A stretch of 64,000 bases of DNA from Ancylobacter novellus DSM 506. GTDB taxonomy: Bacteria; Pseudomonadota; Alphaproteobacteria; Rhizobiales; Xanthobacteraceae. The DNA lies in NCBI RefSeq assembly GCF_000092925.1, contig NC_014217.1, forward strand, positions 2,604,001-2,668,000. Direction: 5' to 3'. Below the pieces are notes generated by a model. The model saw nothing but the letters and a program-made list of their open reading frames with translations. It made no database searches and was not told the DNA's origin. Below, in pieces: positions 26,407 through 35,478 of the stretch (positions are counted from its first letter, which is position 1; the number at the start of each line of letters is the position of its first letter). The position numbers were made by a program, and so were the translations under genes.

Positions 26407-27183
26407 ATGAGCGATACCGACGACAGCGCAGTGACGGCATGGAGCGAGGCCGAGCCCGGCGACGACGTTGCCCGCGGCACCGGCGTCGCCCTGTGGAAGC
26501 AGATCGCCGAGCGCATCGAGGCCGACATCGTCGAGGGCCGCCTCGCCCCCGGCATGCGCCTGCCGACCGAGATGGAATTGGCCGAGCGCTTCGGCGTGAA
26601 CCGCCACACGCTGCGCCGCGCGCTCGCCATGCTCACCGAGCGCCGGCTGATCGAGGCGACGCCCGGCCGCGGCACCTTCGTCAAGGAGCCGCCGATCCGC
26701 TACCCGATCGGCCCGCGCACCCGCTTCTCCGAGATCGTCGCGCGCGAGGGCCGCGCGCCGAGCGGCCGGCTCATCGGCTCGCGCATCGAGCCGGCGAGCG
26801 CGGAGATCGCCGAGGCGCTGCATCTTCCCATGGGGGCGGATGTGCTCCGGGTCGACCTGCTCCGCGAGGCGGACGGCGTGCCGATCACCATCGCCTCGCA
26901 CTGGTACGATGCCGAGCGCTGCCGCGACCTCGACCTCCTCCTCGCCGCCACCGGCTCGGTGACGCGGGCGCTGGAGACGCTCGGCCTCGGCGACTACCGC
27001 CGGTTGGAGACGCGCATCACCGCCCGCCCCGCCGACGAGGAGGAGCGCCGCCGGCTCAGCCTGCCGGCGGGCCGCGTGGTCATGGTGGTGGAATCCATCA
27101 ATGGCGACGCGCAGCGCCGGCCGATCCAGTATACGCGGGCGCGATTCTGCTCCGACCGCGTGCAGCTGATAGTGAAGAACTGA
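26407..27183 (+). CDS. phnF: GntR/HutC-family phosphonate regulator PhnF
   Basis: A 258-residue regulator. The N-terminal winged helix (L-A-E-R-F-G-V-N-R-H-T-L-R-R-A-L, about residues 58-73) is GntR type, and the C-terminal UTRA domain (about 95-255) binds the effector. It is divergent from the phn operon over a perfect palindrome, so repression of phnG onward and of itself is likely. The ATG at 26407 is selected; the open frame upstream runs back through phnG antisense. Members named PhnF respond to phosphate or phosphonate status elsewhere; the effector here is unknown. Confidence 0.9.
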   Translation: MSDTDDSAVTAWSEAEPGDDVARGTGVALWKQIAERIEADIVEGRLAPGMRLPTEMELAERFGVNRHTLRRALAMLTERRLIEATPGRGTFVKEPPIRYPIGPRTRFSEIVAREGRAPSGRLIGSRIEPASAEIAEALHLPMGADVLRVDLLREADGVPITIASHWYDAERCRDLDLLLAATGSVTRALETLGLGDYRRLETRITARPADEEERRRLSLPAGRVVMVVESINGDAQRRPIQYTRARFCSDRVQLIVKN

Positions 27184-27194
27184 CAGGACGTCCG

Positions 27195-27803
27195 ATGGCC
27201 CGCCTCACCTCTCCCGAACAGCTCCGCGCGCTCTATGCGAGCCCGCGCGAGCGCAGCCGGCGCAAGGTGCTGCCAGTGCTGGATCCGCATTGCCGAACCT
27301 TCATCGGCCTGTCACCGCTGGTGATGCTGGCGAGCTTCGGCGCCGACAGGCGGGCCGACGTCACCCCGCGCGGCGACGCGCCGGGCTTCGTTCAGGTCGA
27401 GGATGCCGGCACGCTGCTGCTGCCCGACCGGCCGGGCAACAACCGGCTGGACACGCTCACCAATCTGCTCGCCAATCCGGCGATCGGCCTGCTGTTCCTC
27501 ATCCCCGGCGTCGACGAGACGCTACGCGTCAATGGCCGCGCCTTCATCCATGACGATGCGGACCTTCTCGCCCGCTTCGAGGTGGACGGCCGCCTCCCCG
27601 TCACTGTGCTGCGCGTCGAGGTCGAGGAAGCCTATCTGCACTGCGCCAAGGCGTTCATGCGCTCGCACGCCTGGGATGCGTCGCACTTCATCGAGCGGGC
27701 GCGCCTGCCGTCGATGGGCGAGATGCTGCGCGACCAGCTCAACCTCGCGACCGCGGAGACGCAGGCCGAGATGCTGGAGCGCTACAAAGCGACGCTCTAC
27801 TGA
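27195..27803 (+). CDS. PPOX-class (pyridoxamine oxidase-like) flavoprotein
   Basis: A 202-residue FMN-binding split-barrel protein of the pyridoxamine 5'-phosphate oxidase superfamily. The core F-V-Q-V-E-D-A-G-T-L-L-L-P-D-R-P-G-N-N-R-L-D block is at residues 63-84, followed by I-G-L-L-F-L-I-P-G; it resembles the MSMEG_1061/DR_2398-type group. It begins 11 bases after the phnF stop, so the two are cotranscribed under the phn operator. Its reaction is unknown. Genes of this group near phn loci are not part of the known C-P lyase pathway, so the pairing is worth noting. Confidence 0.83.
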   Translation: MARLTSPEQLRALYASPRERSRRKVLPVLDPHCRTFIGLSPLVMLASFGADRRADVTPRGDAPGFVQVEDAGTLLLPDRPGNNRLDTLTNLLANPAIGLLFLIPGVDETLRVNGRAFIHDDADLLARFEVDGRLPVTVLRVEVEEAYLHCAKAFMRSHAWDASHFIERARLPSMGEMLRDQLNLATAETQAEMLERYKATLY

Positions 27804-27850
27804 AGGTCTGACGCGGAATCCGGTTCGGCGGGCACTTCCCACCCTCTCGC

Positions 27851-27935
27851 CCTCATGGCCAGGCTTGACCCGGCCACCCGGTGACCGGGCGCACTTGGTC
27901 CCCCTAGGTCCGCGGGTCAAGCCCGCGGATGAGGG
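27851..27935. repeat. Palindromic intergenic repeat
   Basis: Two hairpin units, CTCATGGCCAGGCTTGACCC at the left and TCAAGCCCGCGGATGAGG at the right, lying between the PPOX gene and the leftward small membrane protein. It is related to the element inside phnJ. Confidence 0.8.
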
Positions 27936-27982
27936 AAAATGGAAAAGCGGGCGGAGTCTGACAGCGCGCCGGGCTAGGCCCG

Positions 27983-28273
27983 CTACCTCGCCAGCATCCG
28001 GTTCTTGATCAGCCCGACGACGATCTGCACGATCGCACCGGCGACGCCGCCGCCGACGAGCTGGCCGGCCAGCGCGGCGATGTCGATCCCCGCGCTCGTG
28101 TCGCCAGTGGCGCCGCCCATGAGCGCGCCCAGCAATTGCCCGCCGCCGACGCCGCCTATGGCGCCGGCGATCAGGTTGCCGATATTGCCGAGATCGCTGT
28201 CCTTGACGAGCTTGCCGCCGGCCGTGCCGCCGATCGCGCCGCCCACGAGCTGTGCGATGAGAGCTTCGAGCAT
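27983..28273 (-). CDS. Glycine-rich small hydrophobic protein
   Basis: A 96-residue protein made of Gly/Ala-rich hydrophobic segments (about residues 6-18, 34-55 and 65-88) broken by G-G-x-x-G-G motifs, reminiscent of glycine-zipper membrane proteins. The ATG at 28273 is preceded by GGGGAGGA at the right spacing. It stands alone, with an intergenic repeat downstream. Function is unknown; an envelope or colicin-V-like assignment would be speculation. Confidence 0.7.
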   Translation of the reverse strand: MLEALIAQLVGGAIGGTAGGKLVKDSDLGNIGNLIAGAIGGVGGGQLLGALMGGATGDTSAGIDIAALAGQLVGGGVAGAIVQIVVGLIKNRMLAR

Positions 28274-28403
28274 GTCGAACGTCCTCCCCAACCCCCGTCC
28301 GGCAAATATACCAGAACGGACCGAGAAGAAAACGGCCTGAGATCTCGCGCGACTATTGCCTCTTCCGCTGCGAAAATGAGCCGACGCTTCCGCGAATATT
28401 ACA

Positions 28404-29513
28404 TCATTCCCGCCAGATCACCTGCGGACCGATATCCGCCAGCGTGCGGCAGCCCGCGAGCACCATCGCCACCTCGAGCTCGCATCGGAGAAGATGCAGC
28501 ACATGGGCGACGCCGGCCGGGCCGGCCACCGCCAGCCCGTAGAGACAGGGCCGGCCGACCATCACCGCCGAGGCGCCGAGCGCCAGCGCCTTCAGCACGT
28601 CGGTGCCGCGGCGGATGCCGCCATCCATCAGCACCGGCACGCGCCCCGCGACCTGCTGCAACACCGCCGGCAGCACGTCGAGGCTCGCCGGCATGGTGTC
28701 GAGCACCCGCCCGCCATGGTTGGAGACGACGATGCCGTCGGCGCCGTGGCCGATCGCCAGCTCCGCATCCTCCGGCGCCATGATGCCCTTCAAGAGGATC
28801 GGCAGACGGGCGATGGAGCGCAGCCACGCGATGTCCGCCCAGCGCGCGGTCACGTCGAGATAGCCGCGGAACATCAGGCTCTCGCCCAGCGCCGCCTCGG
28901 CGACGTAATCCGTGTGCAGCCCGCGCGTATTGGCGTGCTCGGAGAGCTTGGGCGGCTCGTAGCCGGCGCGCTGCTCGCGGTTGCGCGGGCTGAAGACGGG
29001 AGCATCGACTGTCACCACCAGCGCGCCATAGCCCGCCGTCTCGGCGCGGCGCACCAGCTCGGCGGTGAAGCCGCGGTCGTGCTGGATATAGAGCTGGAAC
29101 CACAGCGGCGTAGGCGCGGCCATGCGGCGCGACGCCTGCGCGATCTCCTCCAGCGTGAGGTCGGATTCGGTGCTTACCACCATGCCGGCCCTCGCCCCGC
29201 CCGCCCCGACCACGGTGGCGATCTCGGCCTCCGGCGTGGCGAGGCGGTGATGCGCGGTCGGCGCCAGCAGGATCGGATAGTCGAAGGCCTGGCCGAACAG
29301 CGTCAGTCCGGTGCCACCGCCGCTGAAGTCGCCGAGCACGCGCGTCCTCAGCTTCAGCCGGTCGAAGGCCTCGCGGTTCCAGCGGATGGTGATCTCGTCC
29401 GCCGCGCCGCCAGAATAATAGGCCCACGCTTCGGGGCTCAGGCACTCGCGCGCCAGCCTCTCATAGTCGTCCACCGCCACCACGCCGGCGGGGATCTCGT
29501 AGCTTCTCGTCAT
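28404..29513 (-). CDS. FMN-dependent alpha-hydroxyacid oxidase/dehydrogenase
   Basis: A 369-residue member of the FMN-dependent alpha-hydroxyacid dehydrogenase family (L-lactate, glycolate and mandelate enzymes). Conserved elements are Y-Y-S-G-G-A-A-D-E (32-40), the Q-L-Y-I-Q strand, V-T-V-D-A-P, K-G-I-M-A-P-E-D, the catalytic-histidine motif S-N-H-G-G-R (about 264-269) and M-D-G-G-I-R-R-G-T-D. It has no membrane-insertion loop, so it is probably soluble and oxygen-linked or uses another acceptor. No pathway partners adjoin it. The substrate (L-lactate, glycolate, longer 2-hydroxyacids) cannot be decided from sequence alone. Confidence 0.9.
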   Translation of the reverse strand: MTRSYEIPAGVVAVDDYERLARECLSPEAWAYYSGGAADEITIRWNREAFDRLKLRTRVLGDFSGGGTGLTLFGQAFDYPILLAPTAHHRLATPEAEIATVVGAGGARAGMVVSTESDLTLEEIAQASRRMAAPTPLWFQLYIQHDRGFTAELVRRAETAGYGALVVTVDAPVFSPRNREQRAGYEPPKLSEHANTRGLHTDYVAEAALGESLMFRGYLDVTARWADIAWLRSIARLPILLKGIMAPEDAELAIGHGADGIVVSNHGGRVLDTMPASLDVLPAVLQQVAGRVPVLMDGGIRRGTDVLKALALGASAVMVGRPCLYGLAVAGPAGVAHVLHLLRCELEVAMVLAGCRTLADIGPQVIWRE

Positions 29514-29686
29514 GCGGTCCCCGAATGCCCCGGCTCCTCATCACCCTCTGTCGCGCATCCCTGCCTGGCTTCATAATCCTTTGCCGGGCGTCATGCAGCA
29601 TCGGGGACGTACCAACGGGCCATTAACCGCGCGGCCCTATGCTGCGGACGGGGCGCCGACCGGCGGCGAAGCGAGGGCACGAGGCG

Positions 29687-30280
29687 ATGGACGAGAGCGA
29701 GCGCTCATCCGGCGACACGCCCGGCCTGTCGCTGCGCGAGGCCATCCGCGCGGCGCGGGTGGAAGCCGCCGAGCGCACGGGCGTCATCGTCGAGCTGCGC
29801 GACGCCAGCCTCGCCCGGCTCTCCATGCTCAACGAGTTGCTCGACCCGATCTTCGCCGATGTGCCGCTGGAGCATGCCGACCTGTTCGACCGCGGGCTGA
29901 TGCCCGGCGAGACGCCGCGCCTCTTCGTCGACATGGTCGCGCATATCGCGCTCGGCCGCGACCGCCGCACCTACCGTTTCCTGCAGGACACGCGCTCGGG
30001 CCGGCGCGTGCTGGCCGAGAGCACCAACCCGCACGACATCGTCGACGCGGTGACCCGCTACATCGCCCGCCGGCTCATCGCCCGCGAGCAGGCCATGGTC
30101 GCGGTGCAGGCGCCGCCGGAAACCGAGCCGCATCCGGCATCGCACCATCCCGCCGCCGCGCCGGCGCAGCCGCCGCGCGGCCGGGGACGCGGCTTCGGGT
30201 TCTTCTTCCTGGGGCTGGTGATCGGCGCCCTCGCCGTGCTGGCGCTCTTGGTGCTCAACCCGGAATTCAGCGTCCGCTGA
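29687..30280 (+). CDS. Conserved hypothetical with C-terminal membrane anchor
   Basis: A 197-residue protein with a mostly helical soluble part, a Pro/Ala/His-rich linker (about 138-165), a basic R-G-R-G-R-G patch and one C-terminal membrane helix (about 170-192), giving a tail-anchored layout with the bulk in the cytoplasm. The ATG at 29687 is used since the upstream 48 bases of open frame look non-coding. I do not recognise a functional domain. It converges on the phosphoesterase gene and overlaps its end by 14 bases. Confidence 0.72.
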   Translation: MDESERSSGDTPGLSLREAIRAARVEAAERTGVIVELRDASLARLSMLNELLDPIFADVPLEHADLFDRGLMPGETPRLFVDMVAHIALGRDRRTYRFLQDTRSGRRVLAESTNPHDIVDAVTRYIARRLIAREQAMVAVQAPPETEPHPASHHPAAAPAQPPRGRGRGFGFFFLGLVIGALAVLALLVLNPEFSVR

Positions 30281-31193
30281 TCGCCTCGGTGAGCACACGC
30301 ACGGTGCGCGTCGCCACGTTCGCCTCGCCGCGCTGGAAGCCGCGGGCCTCCAGCGTGCAGCGCCACGGAAACGCCGCGTCGATCCGCTCGATGCGGTAGA
30401 GGTGGTAGCCGCCCGGCCAATGGCGGTCGTCCGGCCCGGCGGCGAAGGACGGCGCCTCCACCACCGGGATCAGCCCGGAATGCGGGCCGGGCAGCATCTC
30501 CACCATCGGCACATGGTCGTGGCCGCAGATGATCAGCTCGGCGCCATGGCGGGCGAACACCTCGCGCACCGCCTCCTCGTCGATCAGCCGCTTGTGGCCG
30601 GCGCGCCAGCCGCAGGGCGGATGATGGATCATGACGACGCGGAACAGCCCCTCGGCGGCGAGTTCGTCCAGCACCTTGCCGAGCCGCGCACGCTGCGCCT
30701 TGCCGACCTTGCCGGTCGCCATGAAGGGGTGGGTGGGCACGGCGGTCGAGACGCCGATGAGCGCCACGCCGTCGCGCCGGCGCACGAAGGGGAAGGCCTC
30801 CTCGGCGGTGACGTCGCCGTTCACCCCGTCGCCGCGCATATAGTCGCCCCAGTTGAGCAGCGAGTGATGCGCGGTGGAGCGGACATAGGCGTCGTGATTG
30901 CCGGGAACCACCGTCACGTCATGGCCGTCGCCGAGCGAGCGCAGGAAGTTCAGCCCGGTGGCGAATTCGGCGGCGAGGCCGACATTCACGAGGTCGCCGG
31001 TGACCGCGATGTGGTCCGGCGCCATCGCCTTGATGTCGGCCACCAGCAGGTCGATGGTGGCGATGTTGAATCGGTGCTGGCGCCCGCGCCGCCAGTTGAT
31101 CACGCCCAGCGCCCGCTTGCCGGCGAGCTCGGCGAAGCGCGCGCGGGGAAGCGGTCCCAGATGGGCGTCGGTGACATGGGCAAGGACAAACAC
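30267..31193 (-). CDS. Metallophosphoesterase
   Basis: A 308-residue calcineurin-like phosphoesterase. All five metal-site motifs are visible: D-A-H-L-G (residues 9-13), G-D-L-V-N, G-N-H-D, H-H-P-P and G-H-D-H. The start is a GTG at 31193, giving V-F-V-L-A-H-V-T-D-A-H-L-G as in relatives, with AAGGAAG upstream; longer frames run into the divergent NUDIX gene. The natural substrate is unknown; cyclic nucleotides or phosphodiesters are the usual guess. Only 30 bases separate its start from that of the divergent NUDIX gene. Confidence 0.88.
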   Translation of the reverse strand: MFVLAHVTDAHLGPLPRARFAELAGKRALGVINWRRGRQHRFNIATIDLLVADIKAMAPDHIAVTGDLVNVGLAAEFATGLNFLRSLGDGHDVTVVPGNHDAYVRSTAHHSLLNWGDYMRGDGVNGDVTAEEAFPFVRRRDGVALIGVSTAVPTHPFMATGKVGKAQRARLGKVLDELAAEGLFRVVMIHHPPCGWRAGHKRLIDEEAVREVFARHGAELIICGHDHVPMVEMLPGPHSGLIPVVEAPSFAAGPDDRHWPGGYHLYRIERIDAAFPWRCTLEARGFQRGEANVATRTVRVLTEAISGR

Positions 31194-31223
31194 GGGGGCT
31201 TCCTTACCAGCCCGGGGGCGGAG

Positions 31224-31724
31224 ATGGAAAGCTCCCCCAGCGGCAGCCCGCCGACGCCGATGCCGGCCTCGCGCCGGCTGCTGGTGCGCCTGCTGCACGG
31301 CTGGGGCCGGCTGACCCGCGGCATGACGCTCGGCGTGCGCGCGGTAGTGATCAACGAGGACGGCGCCGTCCTGCTGCTGCGCCATACCTATGTACCTGGC
31401 TGGCACCTGCCGGGCGGCGCGGTCGACCCCGGCGAGACTATCGAGGCGGCGGTCATTCGCGAGCTGTTCGAGGAGACCGCCGTCATCCCCGCCGCCCCGC
31501 CGCGGCTGCACGGGCTGATGCTCAACCTGCATCTGGGCGCACGCGACCATGTGGCGGTCTATGTGGTCGACTGCTTCACGCAAGCGCCGCCGCGCGTGCC
31601 CAATCGCGAGATCGCCGAGATCGGCTTCTTTCCACCCGGCGCCCTGCCCGAGGCGACCTCGCCCGCGACGCGCCGGCGCATCGTCGAGGTGCTCACTGGC
31701 GCCCCTGCCGCCGCGCTATGGTGA
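31224..31724 (+). CDS. NUDIX hydrolase
   Basis: A 166-residue NUDIX domain protein. The Nudix box runs G-G-A-V-D-P-G-E-T through R-E-L-F-E-E-T-A-V, matching the consensus except that the glycine near the end is alanine. An amphipathic N-terminus of about 35 residues precedes the fold. The start ATG is 30 bases from the start of the divergent phosphoesterase. The substrate is unknown; relatives with the H-L-P-G-G-A-V-D form include many nucleoside diphosphate derivatives. Confidence 0.85.
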   Translation: MESSPSGSPPTPMPASRRLLVRLLHGWGRLTRGMTLGVRAVVINEDGAVLLLRHTYVPGWHLPGGAVDPGETIEAAVIRELFEETAVIPAAPPRLHGLMLNLHLGARDHVAVYVVDCFTQAPPRVPNREIAEIGFFPPGALPEATSPATRRRIVEVLTGAPAAALW

Positions 31725-31901
31725 GCGCCCGCGCGATTGCCGCTTCCGGTTGAGCCTAAGACCCGTTACCTTTTACCGTTCATGGGTGGGGAGCATCCGC
31801 CAACACTGGGGCAAGTAAGGCCTTGCAACTGGCGGGCGGGTGTCGCGGGCGGAACCTTTTGCTCTCTCCCGACCTAGACGAACGTGCGGAAGGTACGTGT
31901 C

Positions 31902-34181
31902 GTGAGCGAGGATGCCGGAGTATCGGACCGCCTGCTGTCGGTGATGAGCACCTTCATCGCCGAGCTGAACGGTCCGCTCGACTGGCGCCGCGCCCTTGCC
32001 GGCCTGATGCCGCGGCTTGCGGCCGAGCTCGAGCTCAGCCGCGTCGCCCTTTTCGAGGTGCATACCTCGCCCGGTGCCGGCCTCGGCGTCACCTGCCGCG
32101 TCGACTGGGCGCGCGTCGGTCTTGCCTCCCTCGCCGACAACACCCACCCGCCGGTGCGTCCCGTCGATGCCGACGCCCGCCAGCGCGACTGGGCCGAGCG
32201 ACGCACGCGGGGCGAGGTGATCGAAGGACGGACCGAGGACCTCGACGGCTATCTCGGCGCCTTCTTCCGCGCCGCCGGCATCGTCAGCTTCTACACCGTG
32301 CCGGTGATGGTGGAAGGGCGCTGGTGGGGTCATTTTTGCCTGAGCTCCGACGACCGTGACAGGGCCTGGAGCAAGGAGGAGCGCACCGCCTTCAAGGCCT
32401 GCGCGGGACTGATCGCGCTGGCGGTGGAGCGCTCGCGCGCCGGCCGCGCGCTCAGCGAGGCGACGCGCCTCGCCATGCTCTCCGCCGCACTCGACGCCAT
32501 CGTCACCGTCGACGAGGCCGGACAGATCGTCGACTTCAATCCCGCCGCCGAGGCCATGTTCCATTACAGGCGGGAGCAGGTGATCGGCCGCTCGCTCGGC
32601 GAGACCATCGTGCCGCCGAGCCTGCGGAGTGCGCATCTCAGTGGCATGACGCGCTACATGTCGGGCGCGGCGCCGCACATTTTGGGGCGGCGGATCGAAA
32701 TCCAGGCCTGCACCTCCGAGGGCGATGTCTTCCCGGTCGAGCTCGCCATCACCGAAATCCGTACCGAGCACCGTCGCCTGTTCACCGCCTATCTGCGCGA
32801 CATCTCCGACCGGGTCCGCGCCAATGAGGCACTGGAGCGGCTCGCCTATACCGACACCGTCACCGAGCTGCCGAACCGCGCCGGCCTGGTGCGCCTCGTC
32901 GATGCGGAAGGGCGCGAGCCGGCGGGTGCGCTGGTGATGCGGCTGCCCGACCTCGCCATTCTCTCAGCCAGCCTTGGCGAGGACTTCATCGGGCCGCTGA
33001 TGGTGACGCTGGCCAATCGGCTGCGCGCACATCTGCCGGCGGACGCGCAGCTCGCCCGCACCGGCGAATGCGAGCTGGCGCTCATCCTTGCCGACCATGG
33101 CGAGCCGGAAGCGCTCGGCGCCGAGATCGAGGCGCTGCTCCACGCGCCGCTGGAGAGCGAGGGCCGTCGCTTCTACCTGCGCGCCGAGATCGGCATCGCC
33201 ACCGGGCCGGGGCGGGTCGAGCAGATCCTGCGCAATGCCGAGATGGCTTCGCGCGCCAATCGCAGCGGGCGCTGGCGGGTGTTCGACGAATCCCTGCGCG
33301 CCGATCATCAGCATCGGCTCACTCTCGAGAACGCGCTGCGCGAGGCGGTGACGAACCGCTCCGACGAGCTCTATCCGGTATTCCAGCCCATGGTCGACAG
33401 CCGCACCGGCAAGGTGGCCGGCTTCGAGGCGCTCGCCCGCTGGGAGCACCCCAGGATCGGCCCGGTGCCGCCGGCCGACTTCATCCCGCTCGCCGAAGCC
33501 GTGGGGTTGATGGACCGGCTCGGCGACCTGATCATGGACCGGGCGGTGAAGGCCTGCGCCCGCTGGAACGCCGGCCGGCGCGCAAGCGGAGCGCCGCTGC
33601 GTTACGTCTCGGTCAATCTCGCGGCGCCGCAGCTCGCCGCACCCGATCTCGCCACGCGCATCGCCGCCATCCTTGCCCGCCACGGCGTCAGGGGCGAAGA
33701 GGTGCGGCTCGAACTCACCGAGAGCGCCCTCCTCGCCCAGCCCGCCGCGGCGGCCAATGTGCTGCAGCAGCTGAAAGCGCTCGGCTGCTCGACCGCAATC
33801 GACGATTTCGGCACCGGCTATTCCAGCTTCAGCTATCTCCAGCACCTTCCCGTGGACGTGCTGAAGATCGACCGCTCCTTCATGCCCGACCTCGCGCAGG
33901 AGCCTCGGGCTCGAAAGATCGTGGCGGTGATGGTGGACCTCGCCCATGCGCTCGGTATGTCGGTGGTGGCGGAGGGCATCGAGCTGCCCGAGACGCTGCG
34001 CGAGGTGGAAGCGATCGGCTGCGACTTCGTGCAGGGCTTTCTCACCGGCCGGCCGATGCGCTTCGAGGACGCGCTCGTCCATCCGGACGGCATCACCTGG
34101 CCATCGAGCCAGCTGCGCAACGACGCCGCCGGCAAGGTTGCATCCGCCGTAGCGGCGGACACACGCCGTTCGGCTCCGTAA
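31902..34181 (+). CDS. GAF-PAS-GGDEF(degenerate)-EAL c-di-GMP phosphodiesterase
   Basis: A 759-residue cytosolic signalling protein: GAF-like domain (about 10-175), PAS (185-305), GGDEF (315-475) and EAL (490-735). The GGDEF loop reads T-G-E-C-E, so synthase activity is lost. The EAL domain keeps its catalytic set: E-A-L-A-R, V-N-L, E-L-T-E, D-D-F-G-T-G-Y, L-K-I-D-R-S-F and A-E-G-I-E. It should therefore hydrolyse c-di-GMP under GAF/PAS control. The GTG at 31902 has a GGAAGG ribosome site at the right spacing; an in-frame GTG lies 18 bases earlier. It stands alone. Confidence 0.9.
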   Translation: MSEDAGVSDRLLSVMSTFIAELNGPLDWRRALAGLMPRLAAELELSRVALFEVHTSPGAGLGVTCRVDWARVGLASLADNTHPPVRPVDADARQRDWAERRTRGEVIEGRTEDLDGYLGAFFRAAGIVSFYTVPVMVEGRWWGHFCLSSDDRDRAWSKEERTAFKACAGLIALAVERSRAGRALSEATRLAMLSAALDAIVTVDEAGQIVDFNPAAEAMFHYRREQVIGRSLGETIVPPSLRSAHLSGMTRYMSGAAPHILGRRIEIQACTSEGDVFPVELAITEIRTEHRRLFTAYLRDISDRVRANEALERLAYTDTVTELPNRAGLVRLVDAEGREPAGALVMRLPDLAILSASLGEDFIGPLMVTLANRLRAHLPADAQLARTGECELALILADHGEPEALGAEIEALLHAPLESEGRRFYLRAEIGIATGPGRVEQILRNAEMASRANRSGRWRVFDESLRADHQHRLTLENALREAVTNRSDELYPVFQPMVDSRTGKVAGFEALARWEHPRIGPVPPADFIPLAEAVGLMDRLGDLIMDRAVKACARWNAGRRASGAPLRYVSVNLAAPQLAAPDLATRIAAILARHGVRGEEVRLELTESALLAQPAAAANVLQQLKALGCSTAIDDFGTGYSSFSYLQHLPVDVLKIDRSFMPDLAQEPRARKIVAVMVDLAHALGMSVVAEGIELPETLREVEAIGCDFVQGFLTGRPMRFEDALVHPDGITWPSSQLRNDAAGKVASAVAADTRRSAP

Positions 34182-34254
34182 GCGCCCCCTCTGGTCACGG
34201 CGGATGCCGCGTCCCATATCGCTGGGCGGGTCACAAGCTGCCGAGGAGCACAGC

Positions 34255-34494
34255 ATGGCGCACATCACCTACGAGATCGTCGAGCACGATGGCGGCTGGG
34301 CGTACAAGCTCGGGGATGTCTTCTCCGAGACCTTCCCCACTCATGAGGAGGCACGCCGCGCCGCCGAGCGCGTCGCCCGCGAGCAGTCCCGTCCCGGCGA
34401 GACCACCTCGATCGAGTATGAGGACAGGTCCGGCAAGTGGCATGAGGAAACCGCCCGCGGCGATGATCGCCCCGAGGCCGAGGTGAAGGGCTGA
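34255..34494 (+). CDS. DUF2188 domain protein
   Basis: A 79-residue protein with the DUF2188 layout: a short beta strand pair containing G-G-W-A-Y-K, then a helix (T-H-E-E-A-R-R-A-A-E-R-V-A). Such proteins are small, soluble and of unknown function. The ATG at 34255 follows a GAGGAG ribosome site. It follows the EAL gene by 73 bases and may be independently transcribed. Confidence 0.82.
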   Translation: MAHITYEIVEHDGGWAYKLGDVFSETFPTHEEARRAAERVAREQSRPGETTSIEYEDRSGKWHEETARGDDRPEAEVKG

Positions 34495-34509
34495 CCGGCG
34501 ACCGGCAGG

Positions 34510-34908
34510 CTACTCTCGCGACGCCAGGCAGGGATCCAGCACCACGTGGTGGTCGTCCAGGCGGCTGTATCCGCCACCGAACACCACGACATCGCCACGG
34601 GATAGGTCGTTGGCGCTGTAAGTGACGCACATCACCTGCACGTCGGCGGGCTCGCACATCAGCAGATAGGCCATGACGCCGTCCGTATGGATGCCCGTGA
34701 GCCTGCCCTTGATGCCGAGCGTGATGCGGTTGTCCGTTCGCGGCGCCGCGTCGGCCCAGCGGCGCAATGTGTCGCAGCCGGCGAGCGTCTCCGGATAGGC
34801 CTCTCCCGGCCGGAACGGGCTGGCGGGATCGCAGCAGGAACTGTCGGCGGCCGATGATTGCGCCGACAGGACGAGAGCGGAAACCAGCCAGAATCGAAGA
34901 GCCGCCAT
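34510..34908 (-). CDS. Exported hypothetical protein
   Basis: A 132-residue protein with a signal peptide (hydrophobic residues 4-17, cleavage likely at S-S-A-A-D) and seven cysteines spread through the mature part, including a C-C pair just after the cleavage site, which suggests disulphide bonding in the periplasm. I do not recognise the family. The ATG at 34908 is chosen because it makes a proper signal peptide; the longer open frame upstream is probably not translated. It converges on DUF2188. Confidence 0.65.
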   Translation of the reverse strand: MAALRFWLVSALVLSAQSSAADSSCCDPASPFRPGEAYPETLAGCDTLRRWADAAPRTDNRITLGIKGRLTGIHTDGVMAYLLMCEPADVQVMCVTYSANDLSRGDVVVFGGGYSRLDDHHVVLDPCLASRE

Positions 34909-35136
34909 TTCGACCACCCCATTGATGCCACGCGGGCCATGATGACGAGCCATGTGGCGGCACACCGGCGAAACTGCAGCCTTTCCACGCCGATCCGGCC
35001 CCACTGTGCCGAACCCGTTCAGCGTGTGTCGCGGACGTCGCCGCGGGCGCCTGCCGGGTCGGTGGTCAATGATCGGGGAGCGAGGGAACCAAGCACGCCA
35101 GCGCGAGTTTCAGCTGCGTCAGCCAGGGTCCCCGCC

Positions 35137-35418
35137 ATGAAAACCCCCGCCATCGACGTCCCCGCCCGGTCGGAAAGCTACTTCATCCTCTATTATGCCG
35201 AGCAGCTCCGAGGCGGCGGGATGGGGCCGATCAGGCGGGCGCGTTTCGCCTCGGTCGCCGAAGCGGTCGACAAGGCACATGAGATGCGGCACTCGCCGCG
35301 CTTCAGCCCGATCGAGGTCCGGGACCCCAAGGACAATCTGATCACATGCGCGCTCATGGGCTGGCGCGTGCCGGCACTTCACCGGCAGCTGGCGCCACTG
35401 GTGCGGCGCGCGGGCTGA
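35137..35418 (+). CDS. Small conserved hypothetical protein
   Basis: A 93-residue soluble protein with alternating strands and one helix (A-S-V-A-E-A-V-D-K-A-H-E-M), a layout like DUF2188-type small proteins. The ATG at 35137 is used instead of the frame start at 34858, which overlaps a divergent gene. Function is unknown. It lies just before the Met tRNA, on the opposite strand. Confidence 0.6.
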   Translation: MKTPAIDVPARSESYFILYYAEQLRGGGMGPIRRARFASVAEAVDKAHEMRHSPRFSPIEVRDPKDNLITCALMGWRVPALHRQLAPLVRRAG

Positions 35419-35478
35419 CCTGTGGCAGCTCGGCTGCCGGCAGCCTTCTCTCGATCTGCGAGTGGTTCTTGGTTGTCG

